Position numbers and translations under genes: made by a program. From contig JADYYE010000094.1 of assembly GCA_020853815.1 (NCBI GenBank), positions 1-56,573 on the forward strand: 56,573 nt of DNA, given 5' to 3'. The notes below the pieces were generated by a model. It did not search any database, had not been told where the DNA came from, and worked only from the letters and a program-made list of their open reading frames with translations. Positions 29,942 to 37,506 of this stretch are shown here, piece after piece. Origin of the DNA: Phycisphaerales bacterium. GTDB lineage: Bacteria; Planctomycetota; Phycisphaerae; Phycisphaerales; UBA1924. The first letter of the stretch is position 1, and the number at the start of each line of letters is the position of its first letter.

Positions 29942-30173
29942 CCGAGAAATCGTGGCGAGCGGAGCACGCGGCGCGATCCTGTGTGCTTCCGCACCGCGCG
30001 ATGTTGCGGAAACGCAGCGCGTGATGTTGCCACGGCACGACACTTCGGCACATTCGGAACCCCGCCGCCCCCCCAAGGTCCGGGAAGAACGCACGCGGCG
30101 CGATCGCGTTGCGCCGGCGCGACGCTGGCACGGGTGTTGTTCCCTTGTCTGGGCACAACCCAAGAGGTGGAAT
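29942..30173. other. Upstream region of the secreted hypothetical gene
   Basis: No supported gene. A run of C (CCGCCGCCCCCCCAAGG, near 30061) and a GC-rich stretch are the only visible features. It separates the minus-strand gene from a possible small plus-strand peptide. Confidence 0.3.
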
Positions 30174-30254
30174 GTGAAGAACCTTCTCGTCATGACCGCG
30201 TTCCGTCGCCAGATCGGCCTCTTCTGCGTGCTCTCGTTCCTGGCCCTGTGCTGA
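30174..30254 (+). CDS. Possible 26-residue hydrophobic peptide
   Basis: A GTG at 30174 is preceded at the right distance by AGAGGTGG. It opens a frame of 26 codons with a basic N-terminus, a hydrophobic core (IGLFCVLSFLAL) and a final Cys before TGA. The peptide could be a membrane microprotein or a leader. No gene follows on this strand, which argues against an attenuator. Evidence is limited to the ribosome site and composition. Confidence 0.25.
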   Translation: MKNLLVMTAFRRQIGLFCVLSFLALC

Positions 30255-30405
30255 ACGAGCCCCCCACGCGGCCTTGAGGCCAGAGCGTACCACACCCGGC
30301 CCGTGCGGGCGTCTCGCGACAATCCACTGAGAATCGCCGCCGAGCTCGTCGCGAGTCCGGCGGTTGTAGGCTTTTGGAGAGACCAAGCAGGCGGCGAGTG
30401 CGGGG

Positions 30406-30452
30406 CAAATCGCCAAATCGCCAAATCGCCAAATCACCAAATTGCCAAATGA
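30406..30452. repeat. Tandem 8-base repeat, CAAATCGC type
   Basis: Almost six head-to-tail copies: three identical CAAATCGC, then CAAATCAC, CAAATTGC and a partial CAAATGA. Similar degenerate units occur at 33310-33333 on the other side of the GH38-type gene, sharing ATTGCCAAATGAA. The copies are contiguous without spacers, so it is a microsatellite and not a CRISPR. Confidence 0.9.
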
Positions 30453-30459
30453 AGACGAG

Positions 30460-30507
30460 GAGACAGCGAGACAGCGAGACAGCGAGACAGCGAGACAGCG
30501 AGACAGG
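30460..30507. repeat. Tandem 8-base repeat, GAGACAGC type
   Basis: Five perfect copies of GAGACAGC and a sixth ending GG. It lies eight bases after the CAAATCGC array. Two unrelated arrays with the same period side by side are unusual. Both are prone to slippage. Confidence 0.95.
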
Positions 30508-30571
30508 CGAATCGTCAAAGCATGGACATGGTCAGGTTCTGTGAATAGCCCTCCAGACGGCCACTTCCCCA

Positions 30572-33274
30572 TCACTCCTTCTTCCCCGGCTCCTTGTGCA
30601 CCGTCGCCCACACCTCGCGCTTGGCGTCGAGGTCGCGGAACTGCTTGCGTCCCATGACCATGTCGGCATAGATCGTCGCGATCTCGCGGGGCCGCATCGC
30701 GAATCGTACCTGCGTCCATTCGATCGGCTTGCCGCGCAGTTCGATGGGCTTGCCGCCCACGATCGCCCAGGACGGCGGGTCGCAGGGCGTGCACTCGAGC
30801 CAGCCTGTGTCCAAGGGCGACCAGCCGGCGGGCCCGACACCCACGCCGCGCGGCCGCTCGTTCAGGACTTCGCCGAGCAGGTTGGCCTTGGCGGCCATGG
30901 CGACGGGCCCGGCGAGTTTGAGCGTGACTTCGGCGGGCTGGCCGTCCCACTCGACGAGGCGGATGACGAACGGGTGGTCGCACAGGCCGCCCGAGGCCTC
31001 GAACATGCGATGACCGGCCCAGTGCGGCAGGTGCTCGCCGGATTTCATGGACTCGCGGAAGAAGGCGTGTGCAAGGACGTTGGGGGCGTTTTCGACAGAG
31101 AGCGGGCCGAAGACGGGGGGAAGGTCGGAGCTAGGTTCGTAGTTCCAGCCGACGCCGCAAGTGCCACGAGTCTCAAACGCGCGTGCGAGTTTGACACGGC
31201 TCGCATTCGTCAGCCCGCGGTGCGGGTGAATTCGGATGGTGAAGGGCTCGCACCCGAGAAGAGCATGGCCAGGAGCGTTGCGTTCATCCCACGGGTCAAC
31301 GGCGTCGACAATCAAACGCCCGCCGCCTTCCGTGCGGAGCCATTGCTGCGAACCGCCAGTCAGGACGAGCATTCCGTGTGCATCCTCGTCGTTGCTCGAT
31401 AGGAAGTCCACGAAGCTGAAGCCCGTGAATGGACGTGCGACTTCTTCGAACCACTGCGGCGACGTCATCCAATCGCCCTTGGGATACTTGCGGCGGAACA
31501 TGCCGCGCGGGTCGACGGGAGCGCACGACATCGGCGTGTCTGCGAGGATGAGGGCCGGATGGAACGGCGGCGTAATCTCGACTCCGAGAGCGCCCGCGAG
31601 ACCTGGGTCCTGCTCGCAGAACCACGAATCGGTGATCAAGATTGCGATCGCATCATCGATCGGGTCCATCGTGATCGCCACGGCCAGATGATGGGTTGGG
31701 CTGTCTGGAGGCGCGAGCCAGATCGTGGCCGCGGCGAACTTGCCGCGCGAGGGATAGAACGCCTCCGCCCGGCTGGGCTCGGGTGATCCAAGGGCTCGCG
31801 GCTTGAGCTGGACGGGCTTACCATCCTTCAGGAATCGGAACGACGGCAATGGGATCGGGAACGGATCCCGACGGTCTCCCCACTCGGGATGCTTGACCCG
31901 CGAGATCGTGCCGGAAGCTCTCTCGATCTCAATCTCGAAGTCACCTCGGCGAAGCGTGAGATGCGTCTGACTCTCGAGCAACTCAATCTTGCGGAGAGTT
32001 TTCAGTTCAGCGTCGGGGAGCATGTGATATCCGAATGGCGGCACACCGTCGATGAGATCGCTGCCGTTCAATCGAGCCCATTCCAACGTGCAGCACTCGC
32101 GGGACCATCCGAGAGAGTTGGTGCCGAAGCTGACTTCGCGGTCACCATCGCCCATTCGATCCATAAGTGCCCATGAGTTTCGAGACTTCGTCTCGCGAAT
32201 CATCGACTCGCACTTCCTGAATTGCGGGATCGCCAGGTCACCGCAGAGCCCTTCGCACTCGTGGTTGTCGTGGTGCTGGGCGGCGAGCAACTCCCGCCAC
32301 GCTTCGTCGAGTTCCCACGTTGGATACACATCCCACCGTGGATACGGCCTGCCGAAGAGCGAAATCAGCGCCGACTGTGCCTCGGCCTCGAGGATCGCTC
32401 GCTCGCATTCGCGGCTGGACTTGGGGTGTGCATCTTCGTTTTTCCCCAGCGTCATCCCGTGCCAAACGTCGTCCATCGTGTAGTGCCTCACCGGCGGCGT
32501 GGGGGCCATGGCCAGCAGCTCCTCGATCAGCTTGCCCGCCGTGCGCGGGCGCACGTCAAATCGCTCGTCCTTCATCAACTCACGCAGACGCGGCAGGAGC
32601 ACCTCGCTCCGGCACATCCAGTCCTTGCTCGGCATAAGTTCGAGCCACTGCACAACCGCCGGGTTCGCCCACGCGCCGGCCTTATCGAGCAGGCCGTCAA
32701 AGTCCTCGGGCCACTGATGCACGTTGAGCTCGTTGCGAGGGAGCGTGGGCAGGCGCGTGCCGTCGGCCCCCTCCCAGAGGATCAGCGAGCATGGCTCCTT
32801 CGGGACTTCGGGCGTGTGCCAGGTCCATTGGAAGAAGAGCGAGGCGCCGGTGTGCCCGCACTGCGCGAGCATCTGCGGGAGTTGGGGGAAGAAGTAGAAC
32901 TCTTCTTCCCAGAAGGTGCGTGGACGCACGCCCAGCAGGCGGCGTGTGGTGCGCACGCCGTAGGTGAGCTGGCGGATGTTGGACTCTCCGCCGTGGAACA
33001 GGCCGTAGGGTTGGCCGTACGTGCAGCCGACGGGCTCGACGAGCCCGCGCGCGACCGCGTCGCGGAGCCTGGCGAGGTGCTCTGGGCACTCGACGGCCAT
33101 TTTCTCGTAGCCGACGGCGTCGAAGTTGACGTTGCCACGTGCGCCGGTCTCGTCGATCAGGCGGAGCATGTCGTCGACGGAGCCGGGCAGGACGTGGTAT
33201 CCCCAGAGCCACTGCATGTCGACCCAGTGCATGTGGTTGCCGAACGTGTAGTAGAGGGGCGGTCGTGCGCTCAT
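30572..33274 (-). CDS. Glycoside hydrolase family 38-like protein (alpha-mannosidase type)
   Basis: A 900-residue protein. The N-terminal catalytic-type domain starts at once with YYTFGNHMHWVDMQWLWGY, where GH38 enzymes have their first metal-binding His-x-Asp-like segment. It continues with FWEEEFYFFPQLPQML and LFFQWTWHTPE, and AAQHHDNHECEG near residue 335 corresponds to the conserved Gln-His-His-Asp metal site. Beta-rich domains follow, ending with a short Lys-rich tail. Family members remove mannose from glycans or glycosylglycerates using Zn. No signal peptide is present, so it may act in the cytoplasm. The ATG at 33274 is six bases after a TACACT. The middle of the gene (about 31130-32480) has lower GC than both ends. 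Its exact substrate cannot be told. Confidence 0.78.
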   Translation of the reverse strand: MSARPPLYYTFGNHMHWVDMQWLWGYHVLPGSVDDMLRLIDETGARGNVNFDAVGYEKMAVECPEHLARLRDAVARGLVEPVGCTYGQPYGLFHGGESNIRQLTYGVRTTRRLLGVRPRTFWEEEFYFFPQLPQMLAQCGHTGASLFFQWTWHTPEVPKEPCSLILWEGADGTRLPTLPRNELNVHQWPEDFDGLLDKAGAWANPAVVQWLELMPSKDWMCRSEVLLPRLRELMKDERFDVRPRTAGKLIEELLAMAPTPPVRHYTMDDVWHGMTLGKNEDAHPKSSRECERAILEAEAQSALISLFGRPYPRWDVYPTWELDEAWRELLAAQHHDNHECEGLCGDLAIPQFRKCESMIRETKSRNSWALMDRMGDGDREVSFGTNSLGWSRECCTLEWARLNGSDLIDGVPPFGYHMLPDAELKTLRKIELLESQTHLTLRRGDFEIEIERASGTISRVKHPEWGDRRDPFPIPLPSFRFLKDGKPVQLKPRALGSPEPSRAEAFYPSRGKFAAATIWLAPPDSPTHHLAVAITMDPIDDAIAILITDSWFCEQDPGLAGALGVEITPPFHPALILADTPMSCAPVDPRGMFRRKYPKGDWMTSPQWFEEVARPFTGFSFVDFLSSNDEDAHGMLVLTGGSQQWLRTEGGGRLIVDAVDPWDERNAPGHALLGCEPFTIRIHPHRGLTNASRVKLARAFETRGTCGVGWNYEPSSDLPPVFGPLSVENAPNVLAHAFFRESMKSGEHLPHWAGHRMFEASGGLCDHPFVIRLVEWDGQPAEVTLKLAGPVAMAAKANLLGEVLNERPRGVGVGPAGWSPLDTGWLECTPCDPPSWAIVGGKPIELRGKPIEWTQVRFAMRPREIATIYADMVMGRKQFRDLDAKREVWATVHKEPGKKE

Positions 33275-33280
33275 GCGCGG

Positions 33281-33286
33281 AGTGTA
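33281..33286 (-). promoter_or_regulatory. -10-like TACACT before the GH38-type gene
   Basis: TACACT on the minus strand ends six bases before the ATG at 33274, with no Shine-Dalgarno sequence between. The degenerate CAAAT repeats begin about 25 bases further upstream. Confidence 0.45.
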
Positions 33287-33410
33287 TGGGATGGGCAGAT
33301 GGCCGAATACCAAATGGCCAGATTGCCAAATGAACATGGCAAGTCTGCGCATTGAAGGAGCCGAGTGCCGCGAAGGTGCCGTGCGTCTGTCACGCTTTCA
33401 TGAGAAGAAC

Positions 33411-33435
33411 AACGCCCGCGGCGGGCGCGGGCGTT
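33411..33435 (-). terminator. Hairpin terminator of surface-protein gene A
   Basis: AACGCCCGC (33411-33419) pairs with GCGGGCGTT (33427-33435), nine base pairs, 28 bases after the stop of the gene at 33464. On the minus strand it is followed by GTTCTTCTCATG, a weak T tract. The same stem sequence occurs after the paralogue. Confidence 0.6.
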
Positions 33436-33463
33436 GCGGGTCAGGCACGAACTTTGCGGACGA

Positions 33464-34003
33464 TCAGCGGCGACGGCGCGAGGCGATCACGCCCGCGAGG
33501 CCGATCACGGTGAGGGAAGCCGGGACGGGGATAAAGGCCGTGCCCTCGAAGCCGGGGTTCCACGGGTTATTGAAGTAGTCGGTGCCGTTGTACTGACCGC
33601 CGGAGAGGCTGGTTCCGTAGCAGAAATAGTCGACTTCGATCGGAGCCGATGCGCCGGTGTAGAGCGTCTGGAACCCGGAGAGCGTCTGTCCCGGAAGCAG
33701 CTGGCTGTAGGTAAACTCGATCCAGATGTTGTTGTAGATCTCGGTCGAGCCGCCGTACGCGGAGTTGTCCCAGGTGAACCAAACGCTGGGGTCATAGCCC
33801 GCCGGGCTGCCGGCGATGTTGCGGCCGGTATCGAGCTCGACCCCGAAGAAGTAGATGTCCATGTCGGCGGGGTTGAGGTTGTTGGTGACGCTGAAATCAA
33901 GCACCCAGTTGCCGGCCGACCCGGAAACCGAGTAGGTCACGACGGGACCGGCGCGGGCGACGCCGGCGCTCAACGCGATTGCCACAAGAGCAGCGATCTT
34001 CAT
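33464..34003 (-). CDS. Secreted protein with PEP-CTERM-like sorting tail (copy A)
   Basis: A 179-residue protein with a signal peptide (MKIAALVAIALSAGVARA), a beta-rich body (TYSVSGSAGNWVLDFSVTNN, FFGVELDTGRNIAGSP, GFQTLYTGASAP) and the tail PVPASLTVIGLAGVIASRRRR. Such tails, a Pro-x-Pro motif, a hydrophobic helix and a basic end, are cell-surface sorting signals cut by exosortase-type enzymes. The body appears to be a beta-sandwich with no catalytic motif. It is closely related to the gene at 34253, over its whole length. The ATG has GAGGGGAG seven bases upstream within a small hairpin. A terminator follows. Confidence 0.85.
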   Translation of the reverse strand: MKIAALVAIALSAGVARAGPVVTYSVSGSAGNWVLDFSVTNNLNPADMDIYFFGVELDTGRNIAGSPAGYDPSVWFTWDNSAYGGSTEIYNNIWIEFTYSQLLPGQTLSGFQTLYTGASAPIEVDYFCYGTSLSGGQYNGTDYFNNPWNPGFEGTAFIPVPASLTVIGLAGVIASRRRR

Positions 34004-34025
34004 GTCTCATCTCCCCTCAAGAGAT
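34004..34025 (-). promoter_or_regulatory. 5'-leader hairpin over the ribosome site of copy A
   Basis: In the mRNA, ATCTC (34025-34021) pairs with GAGAT (34013-34009) around the loop TTGAGGG, followed by GAGAC and the ATG. The ribosome-binding GAGGGGAG lies in the loop and 3' arm. The paralogue has the same hairpin with one pair changed on both sides. Confidence 0.5.
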
Positions 34026-34198
34026 CCAAACACGGAACACCCACGCGGCATACGCACGCGTGCCTCCAGAGAATCTGAGGGCATTCTGACCGTATGTGGG
34101 TGGCGTGAGAGATCAATGGAGTCAAAGCCCCACGCCCAATCTCATCGATCGATGCACTGAGAGGAGCGACTCCCTCGGCATGACGTCAGACAAAGAAC

Positions 34199-34224
34199 AA
34201 CGCCCGCGATCCATCGCGGGCGTT
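34199..34224 (-). terminator. Hairpin terminator of surface-protein gene B
   Basis: AACGCCCGCGA and TCGCGGGCGTT form a perfect 11-pair stem around TCCA, 28 bases after the stop of the gene at 34253. On the minus strand GTTCTTTG follows. It shares the AACGCCCGC core with the terminator of copy A. Confidence 0.7.
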
Positions 34225-34252
34225 GCAAAGGACGGACACGTTTTTGGATCGA

Positions 34253-34801
34253 TCAGCGGCGACGGCGCGAGGCGGCGAGGCCCGCCAGGCCCATCAGACC
34301 GATCGACGCGGGCGCGGGAACGGTGGCAATGCCCTCGAAGCCCGGGTTGACCTGATTGTTGAAGTTGTCAGTGCCGTTGTACTGACCGCCCGTCGGATCG
34401 TTCGCGAACGCGAAGAACTTGACCGAGGTCGGGGCCGAAGCGCCGGTGTAAACCGCCTGAAAGCCCGACAGCGATCCGCCGGGCAGGATGCTGGTGTAGT
34501 TGGAAGCAAAGTCGATCCAGTTATTGTTGTAGATCGTGGCCGAACCGCCGTATCCGGTGTTGTCCCATGTGCTCCACGCATCGGGATCGAAGTTCGTCGG
34601 GCTGCCGACGATGTTTCGGCCCGTGTCGAGTTCAACGCCGAAAAAGTAGAGCCCCATGGTCGAGGGATTGAGGTTGTTCGTCACGCTGAAATCAAGCACC
34701 CAGTTGCCGGCAGAACCCGATACCGAATAGGTCACATCGACCGGACCGGCGTACGCAACGCCTGCCGTCAGCGCAAGAGCAGCAAGAGCAGCAATCTTCA
34801 T
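34253..34801 (-). CDS. Secreted protein with PEP-CTERM-like sorting tail (copy B)
   Basis: A 182-residue paralogue of the protein at 33464. Signal peptide (MKIAALAALALTAGVAYA), body (TYSVSGSAGNWVLDFSVTNN, FFGVELDTGRNIVGSP, GFQAVYTGASAP, GGQYNGTDNFNN) and tail VPAPASIGLMGLAGLAASRRRR all align with copy A. It should be exported and anchored or released at the cell surface. The Asn-rich, Thr-rich loops differ most between the copies, while the hydrophobic frame is kept. The ATG at 34801 was chosen because the signal peptide starts there and GAGAGGAG lies upstream; the frame is open to 34876. Each copy has its own leader hairpin and terminator, so each is probably a separate transcript. Confidence 0.85.
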   Translation of the reverse strand: MKIAALAALALTAGVAYAGPVDVTYSVSGSAGNWVLDFSVTNNLNPSTMGLYFFGVELDTGRNIVGSPTNFDPDAWSTWDNTGYGGSATIYNNNWIDFASNYTSILPGGSLSGFQAVYTGASAPTSVKFFAFANDPTGGQYNGTDNFNNQVNPGFEGIATVPAPASIGLMGLAGLAASRRRR

Positions 34802-34823
34802 GTCTCGTCTCCTCTCAAGAGAC
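34802..34823 (-). promoter_or_regulatory. 5'-leader hairpin over the ribosome site of copy B
   Basis: GTCTC (34823-34819) pairs with GAGAC (34811-34807) around TTGAGAG, and another GAGAC precedes the ATG. The second GAGAC can compete for the same partner. Compared with copy A the outer pair is G-C instead of A-U, a compensatory change. Confidence 0.5.
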
Positions 34824-35035
34824 CAAAGGCGAAATGTCAGCGCGGCAAACTCACACGCCCTCTTTGGAACCCCCAAAGATGCAGTCAGAGTACCACAACG
34901 TGATGCTCGATCAATGGGAAGTAGGCTCCATGCGTCGAGATTCGAAACATCGAACCCAGCATCATCAGCACGAGCGGCATCGGAGCCATTATCGGACGAT
35001 ACGGCCGGCTTTGCAACACACTGCAGTACAGCCGC

Positions 35036-35506
35036 TTACCCGATCTCCACGATCATGAATCGCTTCACGCCGCGGGGGGCGTCGACGCGGATGGTGTCGC
35101 CGACGCGGCTCTTGAGCATGGCCTGGCCCATAGGGCTGGTCGCGGTGACCTCGACGTAATCGAACGGTGGGTTGGCCGAAGCCTCGCCGACGAGGCGGAA
35201 GAGGTCCTCGTCGCTGTTGTCGACATCTCGCATCTTGACCGTGGTGCCGACAACGACCAGGCCCTCGATTGCCTTGGACATCGATTCATCGATAATGGTG
35301 ACGCTGGCGAGACGCTGCTGGAGCCGACGGATTTCCGCCTCCTCGAGGCCCTGCTGCTCGCGCGCGGCGTGGTAGTCGCCGTTCTCCTTGAGGTCGCCCA
35401 GGGCGCGGGCCTCGGCGATGCGCGTGGAGATCACCGGGCGATTGTCGATGAGGGCCTTGAGCTTGGCCTCGATCCCTTCGCGTTCCGTCTTGGTGATGAA
35501 CTCCAT
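35036..35506 (-). CDS. greA: Transcription elongation factor GreA
   Basis: A 156-residue protein with the family plan: an N-terminal antiparallel coiled coil (FITKTEREGIEAKLKALI, GDLKENGDYHAAREQQGLEE) whose acidic tip enters the RNA polymerase channel, and a C-terminal FKBP-like domain (SPMGQAMLKSRVGDTIRVDAP). GreA lets stalled polymerase cleave the back-tracked RNA. The motif LGDLKENGDYHAAR is diagnostic. The ATG at 35506 has GGAGG upstream; the frame is open to 35593 without homology. It stands alone, 90 bases downstream of the membrane-protein gene at 35597. Confidence 0.95.
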   Translation of the reverse strand: MEFITKTEREGIEAKLKALIDNRPVISTRIAEARALGDLKENGDYHAAREQQGLEEAEIRRLQQRLASVTIIDESMSKAIEGLVVVGTTVKMRDVDNSDEDLFRLVGEASANPPFDYVEVTATSPMGQAMLKSRVGDTIRVDAPRGVKRFMIVEIG

Positions 35507-35596
35507 CGCGGCCTCCGTTTGATCCATCCACGCGGACAGGGCTCGGACCCACAGGCGTCCGCCCGCGACACTCTCGCTGTCGGGGAACGTCAAAAT

Positions 35597-36523
35597 CTAG
35601 GCCGAGGGCGGGATCGGGACCACCGGCGGGCTCGGCGCGGGCAAGCGTCTCGACACCCAGGCCGCACGCACCCACGAGGCCAGCACGCCGAATCCCAGCC
35701 CGGCGATGGCGAGCCATTGGGTTGCCTCGACGCGCACGCCGAGCCCCGACCAGGGTCGATCCGTGACAATCGCGTTCACGCACGTGATCGGCGACGCGAG
35801 CAAGAACATGCTGGGGTCGGAATTCGGCTCACGCGTCGGCGTGAGCAGCGAGACGGCCGGGGCGGCAGCGATGATCGCGACGATCGTGAGCATCGCCCTG
35901 ATGCGCCCCCTCGATTGATCCCCCTCGCCCGCTCGGAGCTTCTCAAGCGACGCCGCCAGCACGCCCGCGATGATGAGTAGCCACGCGAGGATCGTGAGCG
36001 CCATCGCAATCGTGATGCTGGTGCTCCAGCCCGCGAGAAACCACAGCCGCTGCGGCAGCAGGATCGCCACGAGCGGGATGAACACGACGGGAAGATCGCG
36101 AATCGCGACGCGCGTGCCGCGGACCGCTTCGGGGGGCTGGCTGAGTCGGAAGAGCGGCCAGAGGATGCACGCGCAGGTGAGGCCGAAGGTGACAAGGGTG
36201 CGCACCGCGGGCCGATACACATCCTGTCCGAGGATGCCGCTGGAGGTCGTTCCCGCCAGGAGGACCACCGTGCCGATCGCGAGCAGGGTCGTCCAAAAGA
36301 ACGCGAGCGGGCGCGGCTCGGCGCGCCGATGGGCCCAGCGGTCGGACGGAGGAGAAGTCTCGGACGCCTCGCTCGGCACGGCCGGCGTCGCGGATTCGTC
36401 GGTGGAAACCGGATCGTGCGCGGGCGATTCGCGCGAGATCGTCTCGGAAACAGGGCTCGGCGCTGACGCCGAAGCAGGCTCAGACGCGTTCTCCGGCGCG
36501 GGATCGCGCGGGAGGTCGCTCAT
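35597..36523 (-). CDS. Multi-pass membrane protein of unknown function, end of the mur operon
   Basis: About 308 residues. A polar, Ser/Pro/Glu-rich N-terminus of about 70 residues is followed by six or so hydrophobic helices (LAFFWTTLLAIGTVVLLAG, TLVTFGLTCACILWPLF, VVFIPLVAILL, TIAMALTILAWLLIIAGVL, MLTIVAIIAAAPAVSLL, WLAIAGLGFGVLASWV). I do not recognise a family. The ATG overlaps the stop of the FtsQ-like gene (ATGA), so translation is coupled. A link with cell-envelope work is inferred from this place in the operon only. The extreme C-terminus is Pro-rich. Confidence 0.7.
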   Translation of the reverse strand: MSDLPRDPAPENASEPASASAPSPVSETISRESPAHDPVSTDESATPAVPSEASETSPPSDRWAHRRAEPRPLAFFWTTLLAIGTVVLLAGTTSSGILGQDVYRPAVRTLVTFGLTCACILWPLFRLSQPPEAVRGTRVAIRDLPVVFIPLVAILLPQRLWFLAGWSTSITIAMALTILAWLLIIAGVLAASLEKLRAGEGDQSRGRIRAMLTIVAIIAAAPAVSLLTPTREPNSDPSMFLLASPITCVNAIVTDRPWSGLGVRVEATQWLAIAGLGFGVLASWVRAAWVSRRLPAPSPPVVPIPPSA

Positions 36524-37449
36524 TGATCGGGGGATTCCTGCTGCGCGCTGGCGGCGGCGTTGATCACCATCGGGCGCGACTCCCAAAAGATCTCGACCTC
36601 AGGCTTGCCCGCGTCGATCGACTTGAAGTTGCGGTTCAGGAACTCGATCTGCGCCAGCTTCTTGATCGTGCTCGCCTCGCCCAAGAGCGGCTGCGTGGGG
36701 CGCCCGCCCCAGATCACGCGCGTGTCGCGCCGTGTGACGATCGCGGTCCGCTTGTCCTTGCGATAGCTCGCGACGTCAACGCCCGCGACCTGATCTCGCC
36801 AGGGCTGGTTCAGCGACAGCGCGAGCAGTTCGAGGCCGGCCTGCAGATCAATACCTGGCCAGACTTTCAGGCAATCGACCGCGCCGGTCTCCGTGAACGG
36901 CGGCGCGGCCTGCACACCCAGCACCACCGGGAGGTTCGACTGGCCCGCGGGGTAGACCGGCGGCATGGGGCGTCCGTCGCTGGCGATCAGGTAGTCCTTG
37001 CCGCCGTTGCGAATCACCGCGACCGGCACACGCCAGCGCCCGGTGATGCGGATCGCCCGCCCCGGTTCGCGAATGACGCTCGGATTGGTATCAAACCAGC
37101 CGCTCGTCCCGAGCGCCTCGCCCACCGCCGCAAGCTCGTCGCTCCCGATGTGCACCGCGACCTTGCGATCGGGCGTGCCCAAGGCGGTGTACGCGAGCCT
37201 GAGCAACTCATCCTGGAACGCCTCGGGGAGCCAGGTGCGCACGCTCGCCTGAGATCCGTCGCCGAGCCTGGGCCACTCGATCTGGACGATCGGCGGGAGT
37301 GCGTCGGCAACTCGCACGGCACGCTCGTCGATGGCGCGGCGTCCGAGCACCACGCCCGTGATGATGCCGATCACGATCAACGCCGTGAGCGTGATCGAAG
37401 CGCCGGTGACAATCTTCTGCTTGCGGGAGTTCTTGCTGTCCGTAGCCAC
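36520..37449 (-). CDS. FtsQ/DivIB-like cell-division protein
   Basis: A 309-residue protein with a short cytoplasmic basic start (SKNSRKQK), one membrane helix at about 15-40 (ASITLTALIVIGIITGVVLG) and a periplasmic part. Around residues 125-170, PSVIREPGRAIRITGRWRVPVAVIRNGGKDYLIASDGRPMP matches the FtsQ beta-domain pattern in which an RxP segment is followed by a Tyr-Leu-Asp/Ser-x-Gly turn. FtsQ connects early and late division proteins. Sequence similarity is weak, but ddl-ftsQ order is the normal one in mur/division operons. The GTG at 37449, with GAGGG seven bases upstream, is preferred to the TTG at 37455. It lies 57 bases after ddl. Confidence 0.65.
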   Translation of the reverse strand: MATDSKNSRKQKIVTGASITLTALIVIGIITGVVLGRRAIDERAVRVADALPPIVQIEWPRLGDGSQASVRTWLPEAFQDELLRLAYTALGTPDRKVAVHIGSDELAAVGEALGTSGWFDTNPSVIREPGRAIRITGRWRVPVAVIRNGGKDYLIASDGRPMPPVYPAGQSNLPVVLGVQAAPPFTETGAVDCLKVWPGIDLQAGLELLALSLNQPWRDQVAGVDVASYRKDKRTAIVTRRDTRVIWGGRPTQPLLGEASTIKKLAQIEFLNRNFKSIDAGKPEVEIFWESRPMVINAAASAQQESPDQ

Positions 37450-37506
37450 GTGCAACCCTCAACTCACGCGTCGGCCCGTCCCTGGGCGCGATCCGCGCGG
37501 AAAAGC

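Larger units (their letters stand above)
30255..30571. other. Intergenic region with tandem repeats, no gene seen
   Basis: The gap downstream of the GH38-type gene carries two adjacent arrays of 8-base repeats, listed separately. Outside them nothing was recognised. Confidence 0.4.

Noticed and set aside
30406..30507. Possible CRISPR array
   Set aside because: The units are 8 bases, contiguous, and without spacers. They are simple tandem repeats and no cas gene is near.
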